Shown in pieces: positions 4,729 to 11,434 of a stretch of DNA of 11,434 bases; the stretch's first letter is position 1, and each line of letters opens with the position of its first letter. The notes beneath the pieces are model-generated. The model was given only the letters and a program-made list of their open reading frames with translations. It made no database searches and was not told where the DNA came from. The position numbers and the translations under genes were made by a program. The stretch comes from Spirochaetia bacterium (GTDB lineage: Bacteria > Spirochaetota > Spirochaetia > DTKZ01), in the NCBI GenBank assembly GCA_031270615.1, contig JAISXE010000370.1, forward strand, positions 1 through 11,434, given 5' to 3'.

Positions 4729-5910
4729 ATGCAGAAATGGAGAAATCGGGTTATACAGTTGGGCAGAGAGATTATTCAGGTTGATACCGCTTTTCCACCG
4801 GGGAATGAAATAATTCTTGCCAAACAACTAGGAAAAATTCTTTCAGATCTGGGTTTTGAAACAATTATCCAAAATGTTCTCGGGGAAGACGGCAAAGTGA
4901 TGGAAAATCGTTCCAATTTACTGGCTCGAATTGGGAATCCCCACGGAAAGAAGGTTATGCTTTGCGGGCATCTGGATGTTGTTGCGGCAGGAACAGGCTG
5001 GAATCAGGCGGATCCTTTTTGTGTTGAGGAAAAAGACGGAAAACTCTATGGCCGCGGAACCGCTGACATGAAATTTGCTGTGGCGGCAATCATTACAGTA
5101 GCAGAAAAACTTGTAGAAGAAAGTTTTGATTTCTCAAGGGGACAACTCCTTCTGCTGTTTACCGCTGTTGAGGAAATCGGGAATATGGGTGTTCGTACTT
5201 ATATCGCCTCTGATTTGTATGAACCTGTGGATTACGGCTTAATCGGAGAACCTACGGAATTGGAGCTGCATATAGCCCAGCGTGGCGGATGCCGCATGCG
5301 TGTCCAGACATTGGGAAAAGCGGCTCATGCAAGCGATCCTTTACAAGGAATCAACGCGATAACAAAAATGGCCAAGGTTCTGGAAGGCATAGATGATCTT
5401 AACAAAAAAATGCAGGAGCGCAGGCAGCCTTTGCTTCAACCGCCATCAATAGCAGCGACACTGATAAACGGAGGGGTTGCCCGTAACGCAATCCCCGGAT
5501 TGTGCGAGATACAACTGGATCGGCGTACCGTAGAGGGGGAATCAAACGAATTCTGCATGAACGAAATACGCTCCATCTGCGAGGCAATCAAAAAAAACGA
5601 TCCCGAGTTCAACTATAAAGTCCTTTTTGTTAGTGACAATTGTTGCGGCGTGACGAAGATTGACTCGCCTTCCGTGCAGGCGGGTGTCCGCGCTTACAAG
5701 AAAGTTTTCAAACGCGAACCTGTTCCCGTACCATTTCCCGCGAATGGGGATCTTGGGCATTTAATTCAAGCTAAGTCTGCGATGTTTTACTGCGGCCCGG
5801 GCAGCCTGAAGCAGGCCCATGTTGTTGATGAATATGTGGAAATAGATCAGGTGTATCTTGCTCTTGAAGTGTTTGAGGAATTTGTTTGTCAGGCATTTTC
5901 AGAGTTTTGA
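4729..5910 (+). CDS. M20-family metallopeptidase / deacylase (ArgE/DapE/CPG2 type)
   Basis: A cytoplasmic two-metal hydrolase of 393 aa that cleaves an amide bond in a small N-acyl amino acid or peptide. Visible family signature: GHLDVVAAGTGW with metal ligand H81 and D83, GRGTADMK with bridging D113, AVEEIGNMG with catalytic E148 and ligand E149, IGEPTE with E174, the dimerisation domain starting near residue 183 (AQRGGCRMRVQTLGKAAHAS), and AHVVDEY with ligand H364. All metal residues are present, so it should be active. Exact substrate is unreadable; ArgE, DapE, carboxypeptidase G2 and related deacylases share these motifs. ATG 4729 has a strong ribosome site. It is followed 25 nt later by a YfcC-type carrier, suggesting import and intracellular cleavage of the same substrate. 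The gene is clearly AT-richer than neighbours outside the pair. Confidence 0.9.
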   Translation: MQKWRNRVIQLGREIIQVDTAFPPGNEIILAKQLGKILSDLGFETIIQNVLGEDGKVMENRSNLLARIGNPHGKKVMLCGHLDVVAAGTGWNQADPFCVEEKDGKLYGRGTADMKFAVAAIITVAEKLVEESFDFSRGQLLLLFTAVEEIGNMGVRTYIASDLYEPVDYGLIGEPTELELHIAQRGGCRMRVQTLGKAAHASDPLQGINAITKMAKVLEGIDDLNKKMQERRQPLLQPPSIAATLINGGVARNAIPGLCEIQLDRRTVEGESNEFCMNEIRSICEAIKKNDPEFNYKVLFVSDNCCGVTKIDSPSVQAGVRAYKKVFKREPVPVPFPANGDLGHLIQAKSAMFYCGPGSLKQAHVVDEYVEIDQVYLALEVFEEFVCQAFSEF

Positions 5911-5935
5911 AACTTTAAAAAATTGGAGGGACCAA

Positions 5936-7366
5936 ATGCAAAATGTCTCAGCAGAAAAGGACCATGTAAAAAAGAAAAAAGAGTTTTCACTTCCAGATAC
6001 CATTGTTATTCTTCTTGCACTTACTTTTCTGGCGACCGTTCTGACTTATATCATTCCAGCCGGCAAGTTTGATATGGTAAAAAATGCGGCAAGCGGCAGG
6101 GATGTTGTTGATCCTGCGACTTTCCATTTTGTTGAACAGAGGCCGGTAAGCATACTGGATATGTTTGCCGCAGTTCCGAAGGGCTTGATCCAAACGGCGA
6201 ATATTATGGTTTTGACCCTGTTTTGCGGAGCCGTATTCCATCTGGTTACACATACCGGCGCGATGGATGCCGGTCTGGCTGCCGCAATGAAGAAGTTGTC
6301 CGGCAGCAAAAAATATATTTTGGTTGTTGGCATGATGCTGGTGTCCTCCGTGCTGGGACTGCGCGGAAGTGCGGAAACTTTGTTGCCTTTTATGCCCCTC
6401 GCGGTTTCAACTTGTATAGTCATAGGTCTTGATTCCCTTGCGGGCGCCGCGATTATTTTGGTTGGAGCTGCCGCCGGCATGATGAATTCTTTCATTTCCC
6501 ACATTTTGATTGTTGCGCAAGGTATTGCAGAGCTCCCCCCCTATTCCGGTATAGGAGTTCGTGTGATTTCTTATGCGGCCTTTTGGCTTGTGGCAGCGTT
6601 ATTCATCATCCTGTATTGTAAAAAGCTGGACAAAGATCCAACAAGAAGTTCCATGTATGAACAGGACAGAATCAATCACAAAGAAACCGTTGTGACGGCC
6701 CTCAATGCGCCGGAATTCACAACACGCAGGAAAGTTACATTAATTACTTTTGGCGTTGGTATGCTTACCCTGATAGCATGTTTGGCTCTGTTTACTTTTA
6801 ATGTCGCACAGGTGTCCACTCTGTATTTCATTTTGGCGTTGATCATTGGCATTGTAGGCGGCTATTCTCCCAACACGTTTGCCAAGGAATTTATCAACGG
6901 TTGCCGCTCAATGTTGTACGGAGCCATGATTGTTGGTTTTGCGCGTGCCATTTCCATCGTTATGACAGATGGAGTCATTCTTGATACTATTACGAATGTC
7001 ATGGCCAGTATATTAAAGTTTCTGCCTTCCTCGATTTGTGCCGTCGGCATGCTGTTTGTCCAGGGTCTGATGAGTATTGTTGTTCCTTCGGGTACGGGTC
7101 AGGCCGCCGTCACTATGCCACTCATCGCTCCTCTTGCCGATTTGATTGGAGTCACGCGACAGACCTCGGTTGTCGCGTTTATGCTGGGTGATGGCATTAT
7201 CAATCTGCTTACCCCCACATCCGGTTATTTCATGGCGGCTATCGGAATCGTCGGCATTTCATGGCTGAAATGGGTTAAGTGGTATATTCCCCTTGCGATC
7301 ATCTGGATAATAATGGCGATAGTGGTTTTGATAATCTGTACCATGATTGGATATGGACCATTCTGA
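5936..7366 (+). CDS. YfcC/DcuC-type carrier (C4-dicarboxylate anaerobic carrier family)
   Basis: A polytopic inner-membrane carrier of 476 aa, with a basic cytoplasmic N-terminus (KKKKEFS) and about a dozen hydrophobic segments, the first at about residues 22-42. The early TYIIPAGKFD and the GIAELPPYSG motif at about 196-205 are typical of the YfcC/ArcD-like group; the C-terminal half carries VPSGTGQAAVTMP (PSGTGQ at 384-389) and NLLTPTSGYFMA, the mirrored half of the transport core. Members move amino acids, peptides or dicarboxylates; the substrate here is unknown. I start at ATG 5936 because GGAGGG (5925-5930) is 5 nt upstream; the frame stays open to 5858, but that would overlap the M20 gene. 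Same AT-rich composition as the M20 gene, so the two probably arrived together. Pairing of a carrier with M20 hydrolases recalls AbgT with AbgAB. Confidence 0.88.
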   Translation: MQNVSAEKDHVKKKKEFSLPDTIVILLALTFLATVLTYIIPAGKFDMVKNAASGRDVVDPATFHFVEQRPVSILDMFAAVPKGLIQTANIMVLTLFCGAVFHLVTHTGAMDAGLAAAMKKLSGSKKYILVVGMMLVSSVLGLRGSAETLLPFMPLAVSTCIVIGLDSLAGAAIILVGAAAGMMNSFISHILIVAQGIAELPPYSGIGVRVISYAAFWLVAALFIILYCKKLDKDPTRSSMYEQDRINHKETVVTALNAPEFTTRRKVTLITFGVGMLTLIACLALFTFNVAQVSTLYFILALIIGIVGGYSPNTFAKEFINGCRSMLYGAMIVGFARAISIVMTDGVILDTITNVMASILKFLPSSICAVGMLFVQGLMSIVVPSGTGQAAVTMPLIAPLADLIGVTRQTSVVAFMLGDGIINLLTPTSGYFMAAIGIVGISWLKWVKWYIPLAIIWIIMAIVVLIICTMIGYGPF

Positions 7367-7427
7367 TTATCCTGGCTGAATAGTTATAAAAGATTCTTCT
7401 CTTTTTTGTCGTTTTTTGCCGGTGAGG

Positions 7428-8711
7428 TCAGTAGTCTCCCCGCAGGTTTTTGAGGACGAGGTCCCTTCCGTTTTTCAGCCCGCGCGCGGCCACTGCGGGG
7501 AGGACAAGGCGCAGGACGCGCAGGGGGCGGGAAAAGTTTTCCGCCGCGGGGGCGGAAAAAACCGATCCGGCAAGGGCGTACTCGCTGAAATCCCCGCCAG
7601 GCAGAAGGACGGGCAGTTCCACTTCAAAGTTGATTTTTTCGGGAATATCGACAATGACCTCTTCCGGTTTCAGGGCAAGGCCCGTTTCGCGGCTTATTTC
7701 CCGCGCGAGGCGGCTTTCCGCCTCCGCGCGTTGGCCCAGGTCGGCCAGAGAGGCGAAGGCGCTCCCCTCGCAGGGGATTTCCGCCGCGGTTTTGTAAAGC
7801 TCGCGGGCCGCCACTTTGCGTACCAGCCCGAAGGGGGGGCAGTCCTTTTCGGCGGTGATGCGGAAAAAACCCTCGTCGTCAAGGCCGTACAGGTCTTCCG
7901 CTTTGAGGATTCCCCCGCCGAGCGCCAGGTAAACGGCCTTTTTTATCATTGCCGTCGCTATGCGCACCGTTCTGTGCCAGTATACCGTGCGGTACATAAG
8001 GTATTTTGAGAAAAGAATGTTCTCCACCGCGGGAAGGCCGCTCGCCTCAAGGGCAATGCCTTTTTCGGGATGGGGGTGAATGCGGTCGATAACAAAATCG
8101 GTGTCCTGTATGCCGTAGGGAACGCCGCAGTAGTAGGCGTCCCGGTTCAGGTAATCCAGTTTGTCCGGGTCCAGCACGCCGGAAAGGATGCGCCGGAAAA
8201 AAACGATCTCGTCCCTGCCGCGCGCGTCCATATCCTCATCGACAATGGCGGCGCAGATCCACGGGGCTATCCCCAGTTTGTCTGAAATAATCGAAGCAAG
8301 CGGCTCACCCAGAATGAGGCGCGCGGTAAGCGTCTCGTGGGATTCCAGGGGCAGCTCTTTCAGCGAATGGGTAAAGGGAAAGTGGCCGATGTCGTGGAGG
8401 AGGGACGCGCACAGGAAAGCCTTGACGCCCTCCAGGCTTACCTCCGGCGCCTGGGGCGAGGCCAGAAGCCCCCGGATAATCCTTTTTGCGAGATAAAAAA
8501 CCCCCAGGCTGTGCACAAGGCGCGTGTGCGTTGCCCCGGGGTACACTAGATGTGCGACCCCAAGCTGCTTGACGCCGCCGATCTTGCGGAAGGGAGGCGA
8601 AGCCGCCATCTCCATCAGCGCGGGCGACAAATAGATATGCTTCCACAGCGGGTCCCGGATGGGCTGCGAATAATCCCCGTCCAGGTGGCGAATAATTTTT
8701 TCCCGTTCCAT
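7428..8711 (-). CDS. HD-superfamily phosphohydrolase (dGTPase/SAMHD1-like, COG1078 type)
   Basis: A cytoplasmic metal-dependent phosphohydrolase of about 427 aa. The HD core: H67 in THTRLVHSLGV, H106-D107 in LLHDIGHFPFTHSL, the ESHE at 123-126, and the distal Asp in LDPDKLDYLNRDAYYCGV (181-198). This arrangement is that of the YwfO/SAMHD1-like branch, whose characterised members release triphosphate from (d)NTPs; the substrate here is inferred only by family. The C-terminal third is less conserved. Two adjacent starts exist, GTG 8714 and ATG 8711; ATG is preferred because the GGGGG upstream is then 4 nt away. It converges on the YfcC gene (61-nt gap) and diverges from the lipoprotein gene. 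Composition returns to the GC-rich background here, marking the right edge of the AT-rich cassette. Confidence 0.88.
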   Translation of the reverse strand: MEREKIIRHLDGDYSQPIRDPLWKHIYLSPALMEMAASPPFRKIGGVKQLGVAHLVYPGATHTRLVHSLGVFYLAKRIIRGLLASPQAPEVSLEGVKAFLCASLLHDIGHFPFTHSLKELPLESHETLTARLILGEPLASIISDKLGIAPWICAAIVDEDMDARGRDEIVFFRRILSGVLDPDKLDYLNRDAYYCGVPYGIQDTDFVIDRIHPHPEKGIALEASGLPAVENILFSKYLMYRTVYWHRTVRIATAMIKKAVYLALGGGILKAEDLYGLDDEGFFRITAEKDCPPFGLVRKVAARELYKTAAEIPCEGSAFASLADLGQRAEAESRLAREISRETGLALKPEEVIVDIPEKINFEVELPVLLPGGDFSEYALAGSVFSAPAAENFSRPLRVLRLVLPAVAARGLKNGRDLVLKNLRGDY

Positions 8712-8757
8712 CACGCCCCCAACGATTTTCCAAATCTTCCAATGCGCCCCATATAGT

Positions 8758-8765
8758 AGTATACT
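8758..8765. promoter_or_regulatory. Shared palindromic -10 box for divergent HD and lipoprotein genes
   Basis: AGTATACT is self-complementary and gives a TATACT -10 box on both strands: plus 8760-8765 for the lipoprotein, minus 8763-8758 for the HD gene. It lies in the 63-bp gap between the starts. No good -35 box is seen on either side, so activity may need an activator or an extended -10. Confidence 0.4.
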
Positions 8766-8774
8766 CTTAGGGTG

Positions 8775-9521
8775 ATGTCTACGCCGCGTTTTTTGATAGT
8801 GTGCCTCTGCGGGATATTTCTAGCCGCTGGCTGTCTTCGGCAAAGCGGTTCCGGGGAGGCTGCCGCCCAGGAACAGGACACGGCAGGCGGCGAGGCCGCC
8901 CGGCCCGGGACTCCCCAGGGCCCTGCCGGCCGGCGGGAGGCCCCTCCCGGCCGCAACCCGCAGGCGGGTTCCCAGGAGCCGCGCGCCTACACGAACAGGG
9001 ACGATCCTTTTTTCGGGCTTCCCGCGCGCCAAAGCCCGCCCTTCGATTTTACCCTTGGGCCCCTGTACGAGGAGTCTTCCGCCGACGCGCGGTCCCGCGA
9101 GTTGCACGGGCTTTTTTCCGATTTCTTCCAGGCGCTGAACGGGGGAAAGGACGCCTCGGATTTCCTGCACCCGGACTATCGGCCCTTCCTGCTGCGGAAC
9201 CTGGAACACGCCGGGCAAAGCCGCGCCGGGGAAAGCCCTTCAAGCGGGGAAACGCCGCAGCCCGCTTCGGCGCTGAAGTCCGCCATCCGGGATTTCCGCA
9301 TAGGCGTTCCGGGTTTTTCCGCAGGCGGCGAAATGGCCGAGGCGGCAGTCCTTCTTTTCGGCGCCCAGGGGAGGGCGCGGGGGCAGCTCATCGCGGAAAA
9401 AAAAGACGCGCGCTGGTATATTTCGGGCATCACGGTCGCCTTTGAGGATCTTTTTGTTTCCGGGGAACAAAAAAGCGGGGAGGCCTTCGACCCGGGTTCT
9501 GCCGCGGAAAACCTCTGGTAA
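8775..9521 (+). CDS. Putative lipoprotein of unknown function
   Basis: No family recognised. The N-terminus is a lipoprotein signal: PRF, a hydrophobic stretch FLIVCLCGIFLAAGC with lipobox LAAGC (Cys20 counted from ATG 8775), implying export and lipid anchoring. Residues about 21-75 are a Gly/Ala/Pro/Glu/Arg-rich low-complexity linker, probably disordered. A globular part follows (about residues 80-245: FTLGPLYEES ... LHGLFSDFFQALNGGKDASDFLHPDY ... RWYISGITVAFEDL). The helix followed by a strand-rich end, finishing on ISGITV, is loosely reminiscent of NTF2-like folds, which is only an impression. GTG 8772 directly precedes ATG 8775; the -10 box ends 9 nt before the ATG, so the mRNA may be leaderless. 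The PilZ gene follows after 36 nt. Confidence 0.7.
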   Translation: MSTPRFLIVCLCGIFLAAGCLRQSGSGEAAAQEQDTAGGEAARPGTPQGPAGRREAPPGRNPQAGSQEPRAYTNRDDPFFGLPARQSPPFDFTLGPLYEESSADARSRELHGLFSDFFQALNGGKDASDFLHPDYRPFLLRNLEHAGQSRAGESPSSGETPQPASALKSAIRDFRIGVPGFSAGGEMAEAAVLLFGAQGRARGQLIAEKKDARWYISGITVAFEDLFVSGEQKSGEAFDPGSAAENLW

Positions 9522-9539
9522 TTTTTCATGCTTTTGTGG

Positions 9540-9552
9540 TAGTATAGGGAGG
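9540..9552 (+). promoter_or_regulatory. -10-like box and strong ribosome site of the PilZ gene
   Basis: TAGTAT (9540-9545, preceded by TGG as in an extended -10) overlaps the same GTAGTATA word found before the lipoprotein gene. GGGAGG (9547-9552) is 5 nt from ATG 9558 and is a near-perfect Shine-Dalgarno site. The box is so close to the ribosome site that a transcript starting there would lack it, so the ribosome site is the firmer call. Confidence 0.4.
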
Positions 9553-9557
9553 TAGAC

Positions 9558-10802
9558 ATGAGCATTCCTGTTTCGCGGATCGAAAAAGAGTTTATCCTCA
9601 AAAACCTGATGGAAAAAAAGGCCCCGGTGGAGCTGCGCTATTTTGACCAGTGGATCGCGGGGGTCATTGTTGACGTGGATGATTCGGGCACGGTAATCAG
9701 GCTCGAAAACGAGGATGTCCCTATTCCCGGCGGGGATACGGAAGTCCATGTTTTTTTCAGGTTCCACGGCGCGCGGATGACTTTCCACGCGAAAGCCCTT
9801 GCCCTGAAGGGGGCTGACTTGCGTACCGCCATTCCCCAGGGCGTCTACCGCGACCTTTCCCGGGGCTTCGAGAGGGTTGGGCCGAGCGAGGGCATGATGC
9901 TTTCCTTTGTCGTTCAGGGCGAAAGGGTGGAACTGAATTTCCCGAAAGCGGAAACTTCCGAGGAACTGCCGGAGGAACCCGAAACGGTGGCGAACTTTGA
10001 CGCGACCAAAATGACGAACCTCCTGAAAGCCTTTCGGGAGAAGGCGCAGACTTTTTCCTCGGAAAACAAGATCGTCATGTTCCGCGAAAGAAAACCCGAA
10101 AGTTTTGAGGAAAAACTCGTTACCACGACGGGAAAGACCTTCCTGTACCCCCAAAGTATGGTCAAACACACGCCGGAAAAAGACCTCGTTTTATCGCCAC
10201 GGCTTTTGACCCAGGAGGAAATCGTTCTGGCCCAGACCAACCAGGGGCTGGAGCTTTTCCAGGTTATCAATCTTCTGAACAAGACGGAAAAGGATAAAGA
10301 CACAAAAAACATTTTGCAGGAACTGTATTCCCCCATCCTGTACCGCAACTATGTTGTGGGGTACCTGTATCTGATCAGCTTCAAGGACGGGGGCCAGAAA
10401 TTTTCCCAGAAAATCATCGACTTCGTGTTCCAGTTCGGGCGGCTCCTCATCCACAGCCTCAAGGTAAACGGCTACTTCAAGGGCGAACCCGTCAAGGAGC
10501 GGGTGGACACTGCCGAGGTCATCGATATCAGCGCCTCGGGAATCCAGTTTGCCCTTCCCCTGCAGCGCTTTGAAAACCTGCTCCTCCTGTACAACGACAT
10601 CAATTTTGACTTAACCGTGGGGGAGCGGGAGCTGAAAGTCGGCGGGCGCATTATGCGCAAGTCGAATGACCGCGAACGGCTGTATATCTGCGTGATGTTT
10701 CTTGATATCCGGGAGGAGGACAGGCGTTTTCTGATGGAAGCCCTGTACGGCACAACGCAGGCCCCCGATTTTTATCCATCCTCGGAAGACTGGACAGTTT
10801 AA
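9558..10802 (+). CDS. PilZ-domain protein, YcgR-like architecture
   Basis: A 414-aa soluble protein that probably senses cyclic di-GMP or descends from such sensors. Residues about 20-90 form a beta-rich N-terminal domain (VELRYFDQWIAGVIVDVDDSGTVI...) like the YcgR N-terminal barrel. The middle, about 130-300, is largely helical and unfamiliar (LLKAFREKAQTF, LLTQEEIVLAQTNQGLELF). The C-terminal PilZ barrel has the DxSxxG motif at 323-328 (DISASG) followed by IQFALP. The usual RxxxR arginine pair is not clear: only VKER at 312-315 precedes the motif, so ligand binding is uncertain. In YcgR such proteins act on the flagellar motor. ATG 9558 has an excellent ribosome site. Stop TAA at 10800-10802 lies 12 nt before the next gene, suggesting cotranscription. 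Confidence 0.75.
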   Translation: MSIPVSRIEKEFILKNLMEKKAPVELRYFDQWIAGVIVDVDDSGTVIRLENEDVPIPGGDTEVHVFFRFHGARMTFHAKALALKGADLRTAIPQGVYRDLSRGFERVGPSEGMMLSFVVQGERVELNFPKAETSEELPEEPETVANFDATKMTNLLKAFREKAQTFSSENKIVMFRERKPESFEEKLVTTTGKTFLYPQSMVKHTPEKDLVLSPRLLTQEEIVLAQTNQGLELFQVINLLNKTEKDKDTKNILQELYSPILYRNYVVGYLYLISFKDGGQKFSQKIIDFVFQFGRLLIHSLKVNGYFKGEPVKERVDTAEVIDISASGIQFALPLQRFENLLLLYNDINFDLTVGERELKVGGRIMRKSNDRERLYICVMFLDIREEDRRFLMEALYGTTQAPDFYPSSEDWTV

Positions 10803-10814
10803 AAAGGACAGCCG

Positions 10815-11434
10815 ATGTTTTGTATCGCGCTGGAAATCGGCGGCTGCAAACAACTGGAAAAAACCGATACGGGATTTTTTGACAGCCTCCTGCGGGCCAT
10901 TGATGAGCGGACGCAGTTGCGCGGGGGCCGCAGGTCCCGCGTGGATGACGATTATTTTGTGTTTTTCTTTGAAGCGCGGGACGCGGCGGACGCCCCTGCG
11001 GTTCTGGACGCGGCCTGCGACGTGCAGGACATCCTAAACAAGGCGCAGGACTACCTTGCGGGCTTTCTCCTGCTTATTGAGTTTTTCCCGGACAGCATCC
11101 AAAGGGACGCCCTGTGCCGCGACCTGCGCGGCCTTAGCTCGGTACGCGAAATCGACGACAGCCTGCTTGTCGGCCCCCGGAGCGCGGAGCTTTTGCGGCC
11201 CTACTGCCTGGGCGAGGACTCCGGCGGCTGCCTGAGGGTAAAAGAGCGCATACGGGATAACACCCCCGACCTGGGAACCGCGGCGGAGTTCTGCCGCCGC
11301 CCCGGGCCGGTCGGCGAAATACAGGAAAGACTCGCCGCCTATCTTGACTGCGCAAAAGCGCCGGGGGTTTTTTTTATCCACGGCCCGGCCTTTTCCGGAG
11401 CGCGGTACCAGCTTGACGCCGCGCTGGAGGCCCT
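10815..11434 (+). CDS. Partial CDS, possible degenerate nucleotide cyclase fused to an ATPase
   Basis: Open to the window end (206 full codons), so the C-terminus is missing. AGGA (10805-10808) is 6 nt before ATG 10815, and the gene follows the PilZ stop by 12 nt. The layout resembles class III cyclase-AAA fusions: VDDDYFVFFFEARDAADAP then VQDIL at about residues 43-75 parallels the GDxxxxxF...A..IQ part of a cyclase domain, IDDSLLVGPRSAELLRPY parallels its end, and EIQERLAAYLDCAKAPGVFFIHGPAFSGARYQ resembles the start of an ATPase. The P-loop candidate GPAFSGAR has Ala where GxxxxGK has Lys, and the two metal Asp of a true cyclase are not evident. It may be a catalytically dead sensor or scaffold, or an unrelated protein. 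The family call is inference. Confidence 0.5.
   Translation, partial: MFCIALEIGGCKQLEKTDTGFFDSLLRAIDERTQLRGGRRSRVDDDYFVFFFEARDAADAPAVLDAACDVQDILNKAQDYLAGFLLLIEFFPDSIQRDALCRDLRGLSSVREIDDSLLVGPRSAELLRPYCLGEDSGGCLRVKERIRDNTPDLGTAAEFCRRPGPVGEIQERLAAYLDCAKAPGVFFIHGPAFSGARYQLDAALEA

Noticed and set aside
4268..4813. Plus-strand ORF across the permease-M20 gap
   Set aside because: Its translation follows the palindromes, overlaps the M20 start and resembles no protein.
7367..7427. Bidirectional terminator between the converging YfcC and HD genes
   Set aside because: AAAAG...CTTTTTT could pair weakly around 7388-7407, but the stem is only about 5 bp and has no GC core.
9049..9601. Minus-strand ORFs opposite the lipoprotein gene
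   Set aside because: Frame shadows of GC-rich coding DNA; no ribosome site and no family resemblance, whereas the plus strand has a lipobox and good context.

Overview
The window is accessory-flavoured DNA from a GC-rich bacterium, most likely a treponeme-type spirochaete. This is inferred from the long PRPP synthetase, the YcgR-like PilZ protein, the HD phosphohydrolase and the dense palindromic intergenic repeats; no rRNA or tRNA is present to settle it.

Layout. (1) 1-2904, minus strand: an operon-like run of an enlarged PRPP synthetase (prs type), an FGGY sugar kinase overlapping it by 8 nt, and the first 25 codons of a membrane-protein-like ORF that leaves the window. The kinase carries an in-frame insertion of about 203 bp that looks like a small non-autonomous mobile element. 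(2) 2905-3258: a gene-free stretch with GC-rich palindromes and weak promoter-like boxes. (3) 3259-4254, plus: a single OppB/DppB-type ABC permease with no partner permease next to it. (4) 4255-4728: gene-free, packed with palindromes, some sharing constant flanks with the element inside the kinase. (5) 4729-7366, plus: a visibly AT-richer two-gene cassette, an M20 metallopeptidase and a YfcC-type carrier, each with a good Shine-Dalgarno site; it looks horizontally acquired. (6) 7428-8711, minus: an HD-domain phosphohydrolase converging on the cassette. (7) 8775-11434, plus, divergent from the HD gene: a lipoprotein, a PilZ-domain protein and the start of a protein resembling a degenerate cyclase-ATPase.

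How the parts may work together. The kinase could feed a phosphorylated sugar toward PRPP formation. The M20 peptidase and YfcC carrier resemble known import-then-hydrolyse pairs for N-acyl or peptide substrates. The PilZ protein and the last ORF are probably signalling proteins. These links rest on neighbourhood and family knowledge only.

The most unusual feature is the repeat family: short palindromes whose stems change completely between copies while symmetry and outer flanks are kept, one copy lying in frame inside the sugar kinase with terminal inverted repeats and a 7-bp direct repeat at its borders.
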